A DNA stretch of 64,000 nt from NCBI GenBank assembly GCA_032717465.1, contig CM064732.1, forward strand, positions 31,598,638-31,662,637, written 5' to 3'. The notes beneath the pieces are model-generated. The model was not told the DNA's origin. It worked only from the letters and a program-made list of their open reading frames with translations, and did not search any database. This DNA is from Coenobita brevimanus (taxonomy: Eukaryota; Arthropoda; Malacostraca; Decapoda; Coenobitidae). The number at the start of each line of letters is the position of its first letter. The first letter of the stretch is position 1. Shown here piece after piece: positions 10,897 through 20,799 of this stretch. The translations under genes and the position numbers were made by a program.

Positions 10897-11662
10897 TTAA
10901 CCCGCCCCGTCCCATCGACGTATGGGTACGTTGCAACGATTTGCATTTGCCAGTCCCGGCGACGTACTGGTACGTCGTGCAATTGCAAGGTCCCTAATTT
11001 GCACAATTGTCAATTTTCGCTCGTGATTTTTCGTATTTATACACGGGACACCTTCCTCTATTCCTCCACAAGATGCCAAGCAGGGACAATACCTTACACC
11101 GCATAACCTCCCCCCTCTCCCCCTCACGCCATTGTCTCGGCAATTCACCTGTTACCAGTGACCCGGCCAATAAAGACATTCAGGGCCAGAGTGATTCCTC
11201 AATCGATGACAACGTGGAGGACAAGGTTTACATAGCATTACAGGAAGAAACAGTCAGAAATGATGATCAGGTAATGTGGGAAAAAAAGGTCATGAATGGT
11301 GATTAGTTAGTGAGTGAAACAATGCTTATAATGCCTATATTACTGCTTGAAAACCAATATACTCTCATACTACATATAAATTCGTACCACGTAAATAAAT
11401 AAATACCGTTTATGAGTGGATAAAATAGTTACCCTCCCATAGAACTCGTTTTCTTTGGTGCCAGCATGTCAGAAAACCTAGTCAGGTAAGGAGGAACTCC
11501 TACCTGGATTGAGTTTCTTAAACCTCAGGTGAGTGATTTCTCTATGAATTTTCGATGTTTCTCACCAAAAGCGGAGGTTTTAGTCAAAAAATTTTTTTTC
11601 GAAAATACCTCGGGACTGGGGGATTTCGGAGGTGCGGAAAACCTCGGGACGTGACGGGTTAA
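10897..11662 (+). mobile_element. Non-autonomous TTAA (piggyBac-type) element
   Basis: TTAA lies at 10897-10900 and 11659-11662. The left terminus CCCGCCCCGTCCC and the reverse complement of the right terminus CCCGTCACGTCCC match at 11 of 13 positions. There is no transposase and only short open frames. The body is homologous in reverse orientation to 4020-4720, so the two loci define one dispersed family of ~0.75 kb. Confidence 0.8.
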
Positions 11663-12169
11663 TTGTGGCTTGCAGTTTGTTAGACACCGAGTGGCCATGC
11701 GGAAACACAACACATCGAGACCGGGGGACTTCTGACCTTCAACAGAGAGGCGGATGGCCGCTGTCACCGAACATACACTCATGGCTTGTGGTCTGTGTTT
11801 GATGGAGGTGGCAGCTGGGAAAGACTTAGCCCCCGTGGCCGCACAGACGTTTTGACACCACTTGCAGGTTACAGTCCTATTACTTGGGTGCTGGAGGTTC
11901 ACTGGGAGTGATAGGACGAGTGTGCAATTTTGACCATTCAGTACTGAGTCAGATGGACATTTTAGTTTTGGTTGTGGATTACAGTCTACTTCCTGCTCAT
12001 GGCTCAAGCCAGGCGACCACGATACTGAATGTTTGGATATGTCGGCTGGCCTGCCGAAGTTCTCCGCCACTTTTATGTTTGGATAATAGCAAGTGAATTC
12101 GAATAATGGTTTAATAGAGTCAAGGCCCAGTGTCCCGATACCGAACACGTTTGGATAATTGAAGGATCA

Positions 12170-12172
<3 letters not shown>
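11663..12172. other. No gene; pogo/Tigger-like end at ~12085-12172
   Basis: The open frame 12148-11525 on the minus strand crosses the TTAA element edge and has no domain, so I do not call it. The right end reads GGATAATTGAAGGATCACTGTA and then enters (TA)n. In reverse complement, TACAGTGATCCTTCAATTAT resembles TA plus a pogo/Tigger-type terminal repeat. No left end was found. Confidence 0.4.

Positions 12173-12216
<44 letters not shown>
12172..12216. repeat. (TA)n microsatellite
   Basis: About 22 TA units between the pogo-like end and the 3' end of a LINE. Confidence 0.95.
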
Positions 12217-12220
<4 letters not shown>

Positions 12221-12235
12221 AAAAGAAGAGCCAAA

Positions 12236-14350
12236 AAGCCTCAGGGTACTTAGCCTCACACACCCTCTGACTCCACCCATGCAGGTCCCTTTGTGCAACC
12301 CTCCAGGCAGCGACTCTTCATCTTCTAAGTATCTCCCAACAGGAATGATCAACCTACTCCAGCCACGAGTTACGTTGCCTTCCCCTGGCCTCCTCCGTCC
12401 TGGGTTAACTTGTTCAGAGATCACCCTGAGAGCAGGATCAGCCTCTGAAAAGCAGGCCATGTGCCCAAGTAGCTGGAGCTGGCATTGATGTATTATGTGG
12501 TTAATGGGCTTAGATTCAATCTCACGTAGGCTAGTAGTCACTCTTTACATACCCTGTTGTACCAGCGATATCCCATGATCCTGTGAAGACACTTATTACC
12601 AAAGAACTCAATTCACTGCTTCAAATCACTGTTTAGCATTCATGTCTCACAGCCATGAAGCAAGACAGGGAGCATCAGTGCCTAGAAGATGCAAACTTTC
12701 GTCCTTCTACACAAATAATGACTTCCCGAAATACCCGAACTGAGTGAACCCATAACCCCTTCGGCGAGACCAATGCAACAAGAGATGCCACTGTCTGATC
12801 TACTGTTGTTATAGACCAAACCACCTAGATAAGTGAATCTTTCCAAGACTTCTATATCCTCACCACTTGTGAGGGGAGACAGAACTGCTTCATCCAACAA
12901 GCCACCAATTGCCTGGTCCTTAGTCTTGGCCAAGAAACCTTTAATCCCAATGACTTCACATTCTCATGAAATTTCTCATTGGCATTCAGTAGTGTCTCCA
13001 GCGACTCCACTAGGATAACTGCATCATCAGCAGAGTCGAGGTCAATAACCCTGAAGTTGCCAATTAACACCCCATAGTGACTTCGACTTACAGCCCTATC
13101 CAGTACTCAGTCCATACATGTGTTGACTAGTGTAGGGGCAAGGACACATCCCTGTCTTACACCAGAACTTACTGGAAAGAAGTTGGATGTTCCCCTCTCC
13201 CCCCCCCCCACACACACATGACAGCACTCAGTGTTTGAGTACAAGCCAGCAATCAGTTGGATTATCCCTGCAGGGATCCCACAGAATTGCAGGAGTTCCC
13301 ACATTACTTCCAGATTTACTGAGTCAAATGCCTTCATGAGATTCACATAGGTTGCTAACAGACCTTGTCGGAGCTCAAGACAACATTCCACAAAGACCCG
13401 AAGAGCTACGATACAGTCAACAGTAGACTTCTTAGGCGTGAATCCAGATTGCTCAGGCCTCTGAAACTTTAGCAAATGGTCCCAGATACACATCAGGAGA
13501 ATGTGAGCAAGAATATTGCCTGGCACACTGAACACTGAAATATCATGATAATTACTACAGTCACACTGGTCTCTTTTCCTTTCTAGATAGGGGTGACCAA
13601 ACCCTTTGTCCAGTCAGGATGAATGATACCAGTCTGCCAAATGGCTTCTTTGACTGCCTGTAACCCCTTGATCATGGCTCCTCCCCCAACTGTGATCAAT
13701 TCTGCTGAGATGTCACGAACACTAGTTGCACTACCACTTTTCAACTTAGCCACTGTCTTTTTCATTTAATCTAGAGAAGGCACGATTTCATCAACTGGTG
13801 CGACAGCAGTCAGTGGTTGTACACCAGCTGACAGAAACTCTCCACTGGGAAGTTCAGCCATATACAGCTGCTCAATGTACTCAGCCCAACAAACTATATA
13901 CTCACTTCCCCGCAACATGAGCTAACCATCTGCTGTTCAAACAGAGTTAACTTGAGAGGCGGGTCTGGAGTGAAAGTTCTTTTGGGCTCAGTAGGCGGGT
14001 CGAAGATCTTTTGGATGAAAACGGCCTTCTACCATCTCAATGATTCCCTGATATACCTCGCCTTGTCTCTTCTCAGCAAAACTCGTGACCATCGAGACAG
14101 AAGTCTGTGCTGTTCCCAATCCCCAGTCAGTCTGGCAGCACAAACAACTCTCCTCAGTTGTGATCAGTTTCCCCTGTGAGATGAATCCCCTCCTTGATCT
14201 CCAGTATACTTATGAACTGCTGCCTGGGTAGAATGCTTAAAGGTACCCCATTGTTCAACAGGATTCTCAACAATACTGAGCACTTCAAACCAATATGAAA
14301 CTCCCACTGCATACTCGTATGCACACTCCTCATCCCCGAGTTTCTCAAGA
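12236..14350 (-). pseudogene. RT and C-terminal region of the 12220-16060 LINE
   Basis: The largest open pieces are 13535-13107 (RT palm N-terminal half with AFDSV and GVRQGCVLAP), 13765-13583 (pre-RT, with SAELITVGGGAMIKGL), 13070-12852 (ADD box), 12933-12682 and 12541-12167. The catalytic FADD has become SADD. Adjacent pieces are offset in frame with intervening stops. The reverse transcriptase would have performed target-primed reverse transcription. The 3' end runs directly into the (TA)n at 12216. Confidence 0.8.
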
Positions 14351-14359
14351 TGCAGTTTT

Positions 14360-14726
14360 TTTTTTTTTTGTGACATCTTGAGAATCGGTAGAGAGGCGGC
14401 CTGCAGTCCTAATGGACCCAGGATCGAATCCCGGCTGGGGCAGGGAACAGTTTAAGGATTTGAATTTCCTAAAAGCAGACTTTCCTGATCTACCAGATGA
14501 CCCGCCGACATGTCATAAAAGTACCCTTGCTAATACCAGTACACTAGTCCTGTATGAGACAGCCCTAACATGTATTCAATATGGACGGTAGGTGTTAGCG
14601 CCGAAGTGGTGACATGTGGAGTTGTAGGAGGACTACTGGGCCTTGGGATGGGCCACTGCCCCCAAGAAATAGGCCCTGAGCCTTTGCCCAGAGTCGGACA
14701 CGTAAAAAAAAAAAAAAAAAAAAAAA
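14360..14726 (+). mobile_element. tRNA-derived SINE inserted in the LINE
   Basis: The head has a tRNA-like B box (GGATCGAATCC at ~14420) preceded by an A-box-like GGTAGAGAGGCGG (~14387). A ~280-bp tRNA-unrelated body ends in a 22-base A-run (14705-14726). It interrupts the LINE coding between the endonuclease and the pre-RT segment and lies in the opposite orientation. A T-run at 14355-14369 immediately precedes it. No clear target duplication was found. Confidence 0.55.
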
Positions 14727-14799
14727 GACAGAGTAGCAACAACATGTCTGTATTCAGTAGCAAAGAAGTCTGCAGTCCTCAGAACCCTGCAATTCTGAA

Positions 14800-15540
14800 G
14801 GATCCTTCAGCAAGCACTACCAAGAATGTGATCAATCTCCTTAGCAACCCCTCCGGTATTGGGATACCAAGTCCAGTGGTGAAGATTTGTCCACTGGAAC
14901 CAGGATCTATCAATTCTTAACTTATGGGATTTCATGAAATCCAGACAGTAAGAACTACTGGAATTCCTGGTTTCAGAACCATGGTGACCTACATAATCCC
15001 TGAAGCCCTTCCTGTCAGTGCCAGTAACTGCGTTAAAGCCGTCCAAGATGAGAAGTTATCCTACAAGGGGCGCTGTTCATGTCTGGTGTAGAATAGCTCT
15101 TTCTCTTTGAAATAACCCCTCTCGGTTGGAGTGTTCACTGCAATAAGAGAGACGAAGCCCAAGGAGTGCTTCAGTCTCATCAGCATTTATACACTCATCA
15201 ACCAGAGTAACCCTGTTGACACAGGAAACAATGTAAGCCACTAGGATGGTCACCATCATCACACCCAGACCAGTAGTATATGTAACCATTGCCACTGATC
15301 TCACCATGCCAGGGTCACCTCATTTCAGACAGTGCTGCCATGACAGCCCCCAGTTACCCCAACCCTAATGACAACAAAGGTAGTCGGTCATCCTTTGAAA
15401 GGCTTAGAACATTCCAAGTCCCCACCCGCAATGCCTCCCAACAGATAAACCCGTGCTTGGAGCCTCGGGCTTGTACGTCTTCTGCATCGCCATGATGCAA
15501 ATCAAAAGGAGGGTCTGGGCTAGGGAGTCCCCCCACCCCA
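14800..15540 (-). pseudogene. Endonuclease region of the 12220-16060 LINE
   Basis: Open pieces 15536-15354, 15307-15077 and 15046-14807 carry the N-terminal GTWNV motif, an internal region, and the FNA, WTWY and EIDHIL motifs of the AP-endonuclease fold, in shifted frames. The usual GDFN aspartate is not present (DGFN), so this copy would be catalytically dead even without the frameshifts. Confidence 0.7.
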
Positions 15541-16064
15541 TCATCTGGTTGCTGGGGTCCCGTAAGCTGTATCCAACAATCTTCATGGTGGGTGACAGTA
15601 TGACATGGTCCAAAAAGCCTTGCCTGGCTGGCACCCGAGGGAGGACCCCCCCCCCCTACAAAACTGGGTCAGGGTCTGGCAACAAGCACTGACCCCTATC
15701 CCTCTTCCTTCTCTTGTTATGCACAGGGCTATTTTTTACAGGGAGGGGATGCAAACCCCACCCAACCTCCCAAGACAGGAAAATGCTCATCACTAGCCTA
15801 TGGACAGGGGCATGGAATCCCTGACTATAGCTATCAAGGTTTTACCCCAGAGTTTTCATTCTCCTGGGTGGATTGCCAACCAAGGCTTATGAGGTCCACC
15901 TACCCCACTAGATGGCAGTTGACATAAATTGCCCATCCTCCCTTTGACAGTTCTTGTTTTTCATACTGCAGGGTGTCTATGGTCCTTTCACCGCAAGAAG
16001 TCCGTTCAGGGTGGGGCCCACCTGGTGAATCACCTCTAGCGATGCTGCCAAATCAACCGTGGTA

Positions 16065-16370
16065 CATGCCTCTCTCTCTCTTATTTCCCATCTATGTGCT
16101 ATTTGATATTGTTTTTTATATTCTGTTTAAAATAAAGGAAGCTATATAGTACATTGAGTATCACTTTTTAGAATTATTACAACGATTTGAATGAATTCTA
16201 TGACACGTGGTAGTGCTTTTTTCCCATGTTGCCACGCCAAGGTCGGTGAGGGACCCAGGGTCAGAGAGAGGATTAGGCCTACAGGGGAAACCTCTTAAAA
16301 ATAAAACGTGCCTAGACTTTTACCTCATAGGTGGTGTGGAAAAAAAGTTGAAGATAAATAATAAATATAT
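16065..16370. other. No gene recognised
   Basis: Unassigned AT-rich DNA containing a short TCTCTC run at ~16072 and, at ~16235-16300, a GC-richer patch without recognisable boxes. Confidence 0.5.
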
Positions 16371-16422
16371 ACAATATACATATATATAAATAAATAAATA
16401 AATATATATATATATATAAATA

Positions 16423-16481
<59 letters not shown>

Positions 16482-16505
16482 GAGAGAGAGAAAGAGAGAG
16501 AGAGA
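16371..16505. repeat. (TA)n followed by (GA)n
   Basis: An imperfect TA/TAAA run to ~16476 is followed by a short GAGAGA run ending at ~16505. It flanks the 5S-derived SINE. Confidence 0.9.
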
Positions 16506-16538
16506 AACAGGTGGGATGGGGGTAGGTAAGGAGATAGT

Positions 16539-16773
16539 CATCATCATCACTGCCAGACGCCATGTATCCCAAACGGGGTGGTCAAGGGCTTAGAGTTAAT
16601 TGTTTTACAGGGAGGGGCACTAATCCTCCACCAACCCCACTTGACACGTAGGGATGTCAACAGCATCTGGTGTTCCCAGGCGGTCACCCATCCAAGTACT
16701 AACCAGACCCAACGTTGCTTAACTTCGCTGATCGGACGGGAAGCGGTGTACTCAACGTGGTATGGCCGTCCAG
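16539..16773 (-). mobile_element. 5S rRNA-derived SINE with LINE-like body and tail
   Basis: 235 bp on the minus strand, flanked by a 9-bp direct repeat GGAGATAGT (16530-16538 and 16774-16782). It has three parts. The first is a 5S-rRNA-like head (16772-16654). The second is a middle (GGGTTGGTGGAGGATTAGTG, then CCCCTCCCTGTAAAACAATT) that closely matches the 5' leader of the RTE-like LINE at 35123-35170. The third is a tail (CCACCCC…GGGAT…GGCGTCTGGCA plus GAT repeats) that matches the LINE 3' end at ~38205-38245. This is the structure of a SINE3-type element that borrows the LINE's reverse transcriptase through a shared 3' end. Confidence 0.85.
16654..16772 (-). rRNA. 5S rRNA-like segment (SINE head, probably not a functional 5S gene)
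   Basis: The reverse complement contains GCCATACCACGTTGAGTACA, CCGTCCGATCAGCGAAGTTA, AGCAACGTTGGGTCTGGTTA and GTACTTGGATGGGTGACCGC, then CTGGGAACACC, all in 5S order and spacing over ~119 nt. The internal polymerase III control region (A box around AAGTTAAGCA, C box around GGATGGGTGACC) is well kept. No T-run terminator follows and the sequence continues into the SINE body, so I read it as a SINE promoter. Confidence 0.7.
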
Positions 16774-16799
16774 GGAGATAGTGATAATCCGATAATTGG

Positions 16800-16925
16800 T
16801 GGTCAAATTGGCAACGTCGCACTCGGGGAAATCCCAACTTCTTCCACACCCTGAACGGACTTCTTGCTGCGAAAGGACCATAGTAACCCTCCTCACTGGC
16901 CTAGACCAGTGAGGATGGTGGTTTA
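16800..16925 (+). mobile_element. LINE 5'-leader fragment
   Basis: CACCCTGAACGGACTTCTTG, then GCGAAAGGACCATAG, matches in reverse complement the leader at 15970-16025, including GGCARC and TCGC blocks upstream. It is an isolated fragment of the LINE family at 12220-16060, in the opposite orientation. Confidence 0.5.
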
Positions 16926-16932
16926 GTTGCCG

Positions 16933-16936
<4 letters not shown>

Positions 16937-16977
<41 letters not shown>
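16937..16977. repeat. (TA)n microsatellite
   Basis: About 20 TA units; the tRNA-derived SINE begins right after it. Confidence 0.95.
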
Positions 16978-16978
<1 letters not shown>

Positions 16979-16979
<1 letters not shown>

Positions 16980-17372
16980 TCGTCATCATCATCATCAGCC
17001 GTTAAGGTCCACTGCAGGACTGGCCTATCCCTACCGAAGCAGGGATGATATAGCCAATGTATCTCTACCCAGTGGCTTAGGCTGTCTGGTAGAGACTGTA
17101 TGTAGGGTGAGAAGTGCTTGTGAGTGTGATTGTGGTGTTGTAGTGGCTTTGGATGTGTGGGTAGTCTGTGAACCAAGTGTAATCGTCCCGCCTTAAGCCG
17201 ATTGGGTGCAAGCATACTAATATGCGACACTGGTTCAACCACAGTACCCCTTTGGTCCGCCAAAGTAGCAAGTGGCTTGGTGAACGCTTCCTAAAGTTTT
17301 TACAACTCTGGCAGGAGGCGAACCTGCGCTCACCAGCGTTCAAAACGCACACTGTACCACTGTACCACAGAG
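16979..17372 (-). mobile_element. tRNA-derived SINE, minus-strand copy
   Basis: On the minus strand the head reads CCTCTGTGGTACAGTGGTAC (A box) and GCAGGTTCGCCTCCTGCC (B box), a tRNA-like fold. A ~280-bp body includes GTGGTTGAACCAGTG, CTTGGTTCACAGACTAC and CAAGCACTTCTCACCCTACA. The tail is (GAT)n (16979-17000 region). Body blocks are shared with 17792-18166 on the other strand. It is bounded on both sides by simple repeats. Confidence 0.8.
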
Positions 17373-17373
17373 G

Positions 17374-17444
<71 letters not shown>
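17373..17444. repeat. (CT)n then (TA)n
   Basis: About 20 CT units followed by ~16 TA units. Confidence 0.95.
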
Positions 17445-17447
<3 letters not shown>

Positions 17448-17465
17448 TAAGTAAATAAAAATTGG

Positions 17466-17744
17466 TGATTTAAAAATGGGGAATAAGGATTGCCAAAAAA
17501 GGTAAACAAACATGGAAGGATAGCTGGAGAGCATGCAAAACCAGAAAGGATTCAAATAATGTTGACAATGTAAACCCACAGATCCCTTTTGACTCTGGTA
17601 TCAACAGTTTGTAATGAGTCAAAATAGGGATTTGTGGGTTTATGTTGTAAACGATACGTGAATCCTTGCTGGTTTTACATGCTCTCCAGGAATCCTTCCT
17701 TGTTTGTTTACTTTTTCTAGATATCCCTATTTTCCATTTTAAAG

Positions 17745-17745
<1 letters not shown>
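17466..17745. mobile_element. Foldback (long inverted-repeat) element
   Basis: A left arm of ~128 bp (17468-17595) pairs with a right arm (17616-17744) around a ~20-nt loop. Matching blocks include GTAAACAAACAWGGAAGGAT, CTGGAGAGCATG, AAAACCAG, GTAAACCCACARATCCC and GACTC. Both ends abut (TA)n. There is no open frame. It resembles a TA-targeting foldback MITE and would form a long RNA hairpin if transcribed. Confidence 0.85.

Positions 17746-17791
<46 letters not shown>
17746..17791. repeat. (TA)n microsatellite
   Basis: About 23 TA units between the foldback element and the next SINE. Confidence 0.95.
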
Positions 17792-17794
<3 letters not shown>

Positions 17795-18165
17795 GTAAAA
17801 ATATGCATTTTACACTGAATAACGAGGGTTCGCGCCCCGCTAGGGTAATAAACTTTGGGAGCATTCTTCTGGCCACGTACTGCTTGGCGGGCATAAGGGG
17901 TGCTGTGGTTGAACCAGTGTTGCATACTATAAAGTATGCTTGCACCCAGTCGGCATGCGAGGGCCGATTACACTTGGTTCACAGACTACACACACATCCA
18001 AAGCCACTTCAACATTTCAGTTACACTTACAAGCACTTCTCACCCTACATACAATCTCTACCAGACGCGTAAGCCACTTGGTAGAGATACATTGGCTGTA
18101 TCGTCCCCACTTCAGTCGGGATAGGCCGGTCCTGCCGTGGACACTCAAATTGCTGATGAGATGAG

Positions 18166-18166
<1 letters not shown>
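17792..18166 (+). mobile_element. tRNA-derived SINE, plus-strand copy
   Basis: It has a B box GGTTCGCGCCCCG (~17827). The body is shared with the SINE at 16979-17372 (GTGGTTGAACCAGTG, TTACACTTGGTTCACAGACT, AAGCACTTCTCACCCTACAT, TAGAGATACATTGGCT). The 3' end reads GATAGGCCGGTCCTGCCGTG, then GCTGATGAGATGAG before (TA)n. The head differs from the other copy, so its tRNA part is diverged. Confidence 0.75.

Positions 18167-18210
<44 letters not shown>
18167..18210. repeat. (TA)n microsatellite
   Basis: About 22 TA units at the SINE/LINE border. Confidence 0.95.
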
Positions 18211-18211
<1 letters not shown>

Positions 18212-18212
<1 letters not shown>

Positions 18213-20717
18213 TGCACTCTGAAAACTTTATTTTCCATCGATTTTGTCAGTTTCCAGGACTCACAACCATACGTCATAGCTGGAATTATACATTCATTAT
18301 ATACTTTTTGTTTCATACAAACTGACAAGCTACTTTTCATAATGTCGTTATGTTTACCGAAAGCTTTCCATCCAATTGTAATGCGTCTTTTCATTTTGCT
18401 ATCATGATCTTTCATTTTTTTAGTATTTGTCCCTAGTAATTGTAGTCCTCGACTTCTTCAGGAATTTCTCCACTTATTCTTATGACTTTCTTTGGTGTTT
18501 GTGGATTGAGCACTTTAGTTTTACTCCGGTTCATCTTTAGCCCTAGTTTGAGACTTTCTCTGTTCAGGTCATTTAACATATCTTGCAACGTCTCAGCTGT
18601 TTCTGAGATTAGGACGATGTCATCTGCAAATCTTAAATGGTTCAGCTTTTCTTCATCTATGTTCACTCCTTTGTTTTCCAAGTCTAGCTTTCGGAAAATA
18701 CTTTCTAGGCATGCTGCAAATAATTTTGGTGAAATTGTATCTCCCTAATGGACGTCCTTCTCAATCTTAATTTTTTCCGAGTCCTTATGTAATTAACTGT
18801 AGCAGTTCCCTGTTTATATATGTTTTCGATCAGTTTTACAATGTTCTCATTCACTTCTTGTTCTTGCAATGAATTTATAATTGCTATGTGCTCCACTGAG
18901 TCGAAAGCCTTTTTGTAATCAACACAATCTAAGCACAGTGGTTTATTGTATTCTGTAGTTTTCTCTGATAGCTGATTCACTGTGTGTAGATGATCAGCAG
19001 TAGAATTCCCACTTCAGAATTGTGCCTGTTCACGAGGTTGGTTTTCCTCCAAATTTGTTGTTGTTCAGTTCGTAAGGACTTTTGTGAAGAGTTTGTAAAT
19101 GAATGATAATAAACTAATGGATCGATAGTTACTAAGATCGTTTGAGTCACCTTTTTTGTAAAGTAAAATAACTATTGCATTACACCATGTTTTGGGAATT
19201 TTCTTTGTTATGCACTGAGTAAATAAGTGAGGAAGGCTATTTTGTACTTTTACTCGTGCATCCAACAGTAAATCTACTACTATTATATCTTCTCTTGGAA
19301 CCTTCCCTCTTTTCATATTTTTAAGAGAAATATTTACTTAATCTGGTATTACCTCAGGTATTTCACTTGTGTCAGCTGAAAAGTTAGCTATTTATACTAC
19401 GATCTTTGATGCAATACAGTTCTTTGTAAAATTCTTCAACACTCTTCACCATCTTATCCATGCATTGAATGACTTCATCATTTTTGTCTTTCAGTGATTT
19501 AATTTGTTGCTTTCCTAGCGTCATTTTACTTCGGACCTGTTTCAGATTTTTTTTTTTTTTTTAATGGTTTCTTTGATCAGATCCATGTTTCTCTTTCTCT
19601 CTGCTTCTCTTTGTCTTTTGTTGATAAGCTTATTTAAAGGTGCTCATTCTGTTTCATCTTTCTTTGTTTTTACTTTCACTTCCTTTCTTTTTTTTCGCAT
19701 GCTCGAGTGTCTTTTCTTTCTTGGCTGTGGTTGTATTAGGTTTTCTTACTACCTCTGCTGATTCTCTTAGCACTTTTGTTAGTCTGTCATTCAGCTGATC
19801 AGTGTCACATTCCACATTACTTAAAGCCTGAAATATGTTCCTTATTACTGACTGTAAGGCTGCTTTGTTTTCGTTTACTTTTATTGGGCATATCTTTTTA
19901 TCTTTAACCATCTTTCTTTCACTTCTGAAGTTGAATCTGGCTGAGCAACCCACCATTATATGGTCACTTCCTATATTTACTTTGTTTATAATTGTGACAT
20001 TTGTGATCGTGTTATTCTTATCTGCTATAATGAAGTCGATATCATTCTTTGTTTCTCCATTTTGGCTTCTCCAGATTCACTTTCTTCCTGTTCTTTTGTG
20101 AAAAAATGTGTTCATTATTCTTATGTTATATATTTCAGCAAAATTTACACCATTTCTCCTCTTTCGTTCCTTTCTCCCACTTCAAATTTTGCCATACATG
20201 CTTCTCCGTTTTTTGATTTCCCAACTTTTGCATTGAAGTGTCCCATGAGTATAGTACATGTGGTCTTTTCTTCTTCAATAATCTGGGAGATGTCGTCATA
20301 GAATGTTTCAATTTCTTCATCTGAGCTTTGAGAAGTTAGTGCATGTACTTGTATTACTTTCAGGTATATTTTTCGTACTCTCTAATTACCACCAATGCTG
20401 CTCTGTGAGATACACTGCTGAATTTCACAATGTTGTATGCAAGATTTCTATTAATTAGAAATCCTGCACCACTAACTCTTTCATTGTGCCTTCCTGTGTA
20501 GTAAAATAAATGGTTGCTATCTTCGAGCTGAATTACTTTTTCTTCTTTTCTGTGGGTCTCACTCAAACCTGCAATATCCCAGCTAACGTTTTTCAGTTCA
20601 GTCATCATGTTATCAAGTTTGTAATCTTCTGCGAGGCCTCTTACATTGTATGCATAGATCTTCATGGATTTCAGATTGTTTAATATCCCAGTCTCTATCT
20701 TGTCAACACCATGCCTA

Positions 20718-20720
<3 letters not shown>
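18212..20720 (-). pseudogene. Endonuclease/RT LINE (RTE-like), minus strand, decayed
   Basis: The endonuclease N-terminus (KIYAYNVRGLA…WDIAGLSETHRKEE) lies in the open frame 20809-20360, and GAGFLINRNLA follows. The next part (20320-20135) holds MGHFNAKVG in shifted frame, where H replaces the expected catalytic aspartate of GDFN. RT pieces are 19316-19065 (YKKGDSNDLSNYRSISLLS), 18980-18705 (YKKAFDSVEH) and 18681-18433 (LRFADDIVLIS). The C-terminal YGCESW segment is at 18415-18222. Stops and frameshifts separate all pieces. Both ends stop at (TA)n tracts (18210 and 20721). This family differs from the LINE at 35060 and from that at 12220. Confidence 0.8.

Positions 20721-20769
<49 letters not shown>
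20721..20769. repeat. (TA)n microsatellite
   Basis: About 24 TA units at the 5' border of the LINE. Confidence 0.95.
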
Positions 20770-20772
<3 letters not shown>

Positions 20773-20799
20773 CGACTCTACTTTGACAACGTCTACCAC

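Larger units (their letters stand above)
12220..16060 (-). mobile_element. Decayed endonuclease/RT LINE on the minus strand
   Basis: Minus-strand coding runs from an apurinic-type endonuclease to a C-terminal region near 12236. The N-terminus is VGTWNVLSLS at ~15420. Next come FNAVTG at ~15035 and a HHWTWYPNT…EIDHIL segment at ~14850. RT motifs follow: LMKAFDSVNLEVMW (~13350-13310), GVRQGCVLAPTL (~13165-13130), a SADDAVIL box (~13030), FTYLGGLVYN (~12840) and a C-terminal LQLLGHMACFSEADPA (~12470-12425). Stops and frame changes break it into at least eight pieces. A SINE is inserted at ~14360-14726 between endonuclease and RT. Minus-strand sequence from ~15560 to 16060 is the probable 5' leader. 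One block of it (CCCTGAACGGACTTCTTGC) recurs at 16845-16870. The element is of the RTE-like/related kind, dead in this copy. Confidence 0.8.

Noticed and set aside
11525..12148. 207-residue minus-strand frame
   Set aside because: Crosses the boundary of the TTAA element and has no recognisable domain; probably chance.
16654..16772. Functional 5S rRNA gene
   Set aside because: The 5S part has no terminator, carries substitutions, and lies inside a unit with target duplications and a LINE-like tail, so a SINE head is the better explanation.
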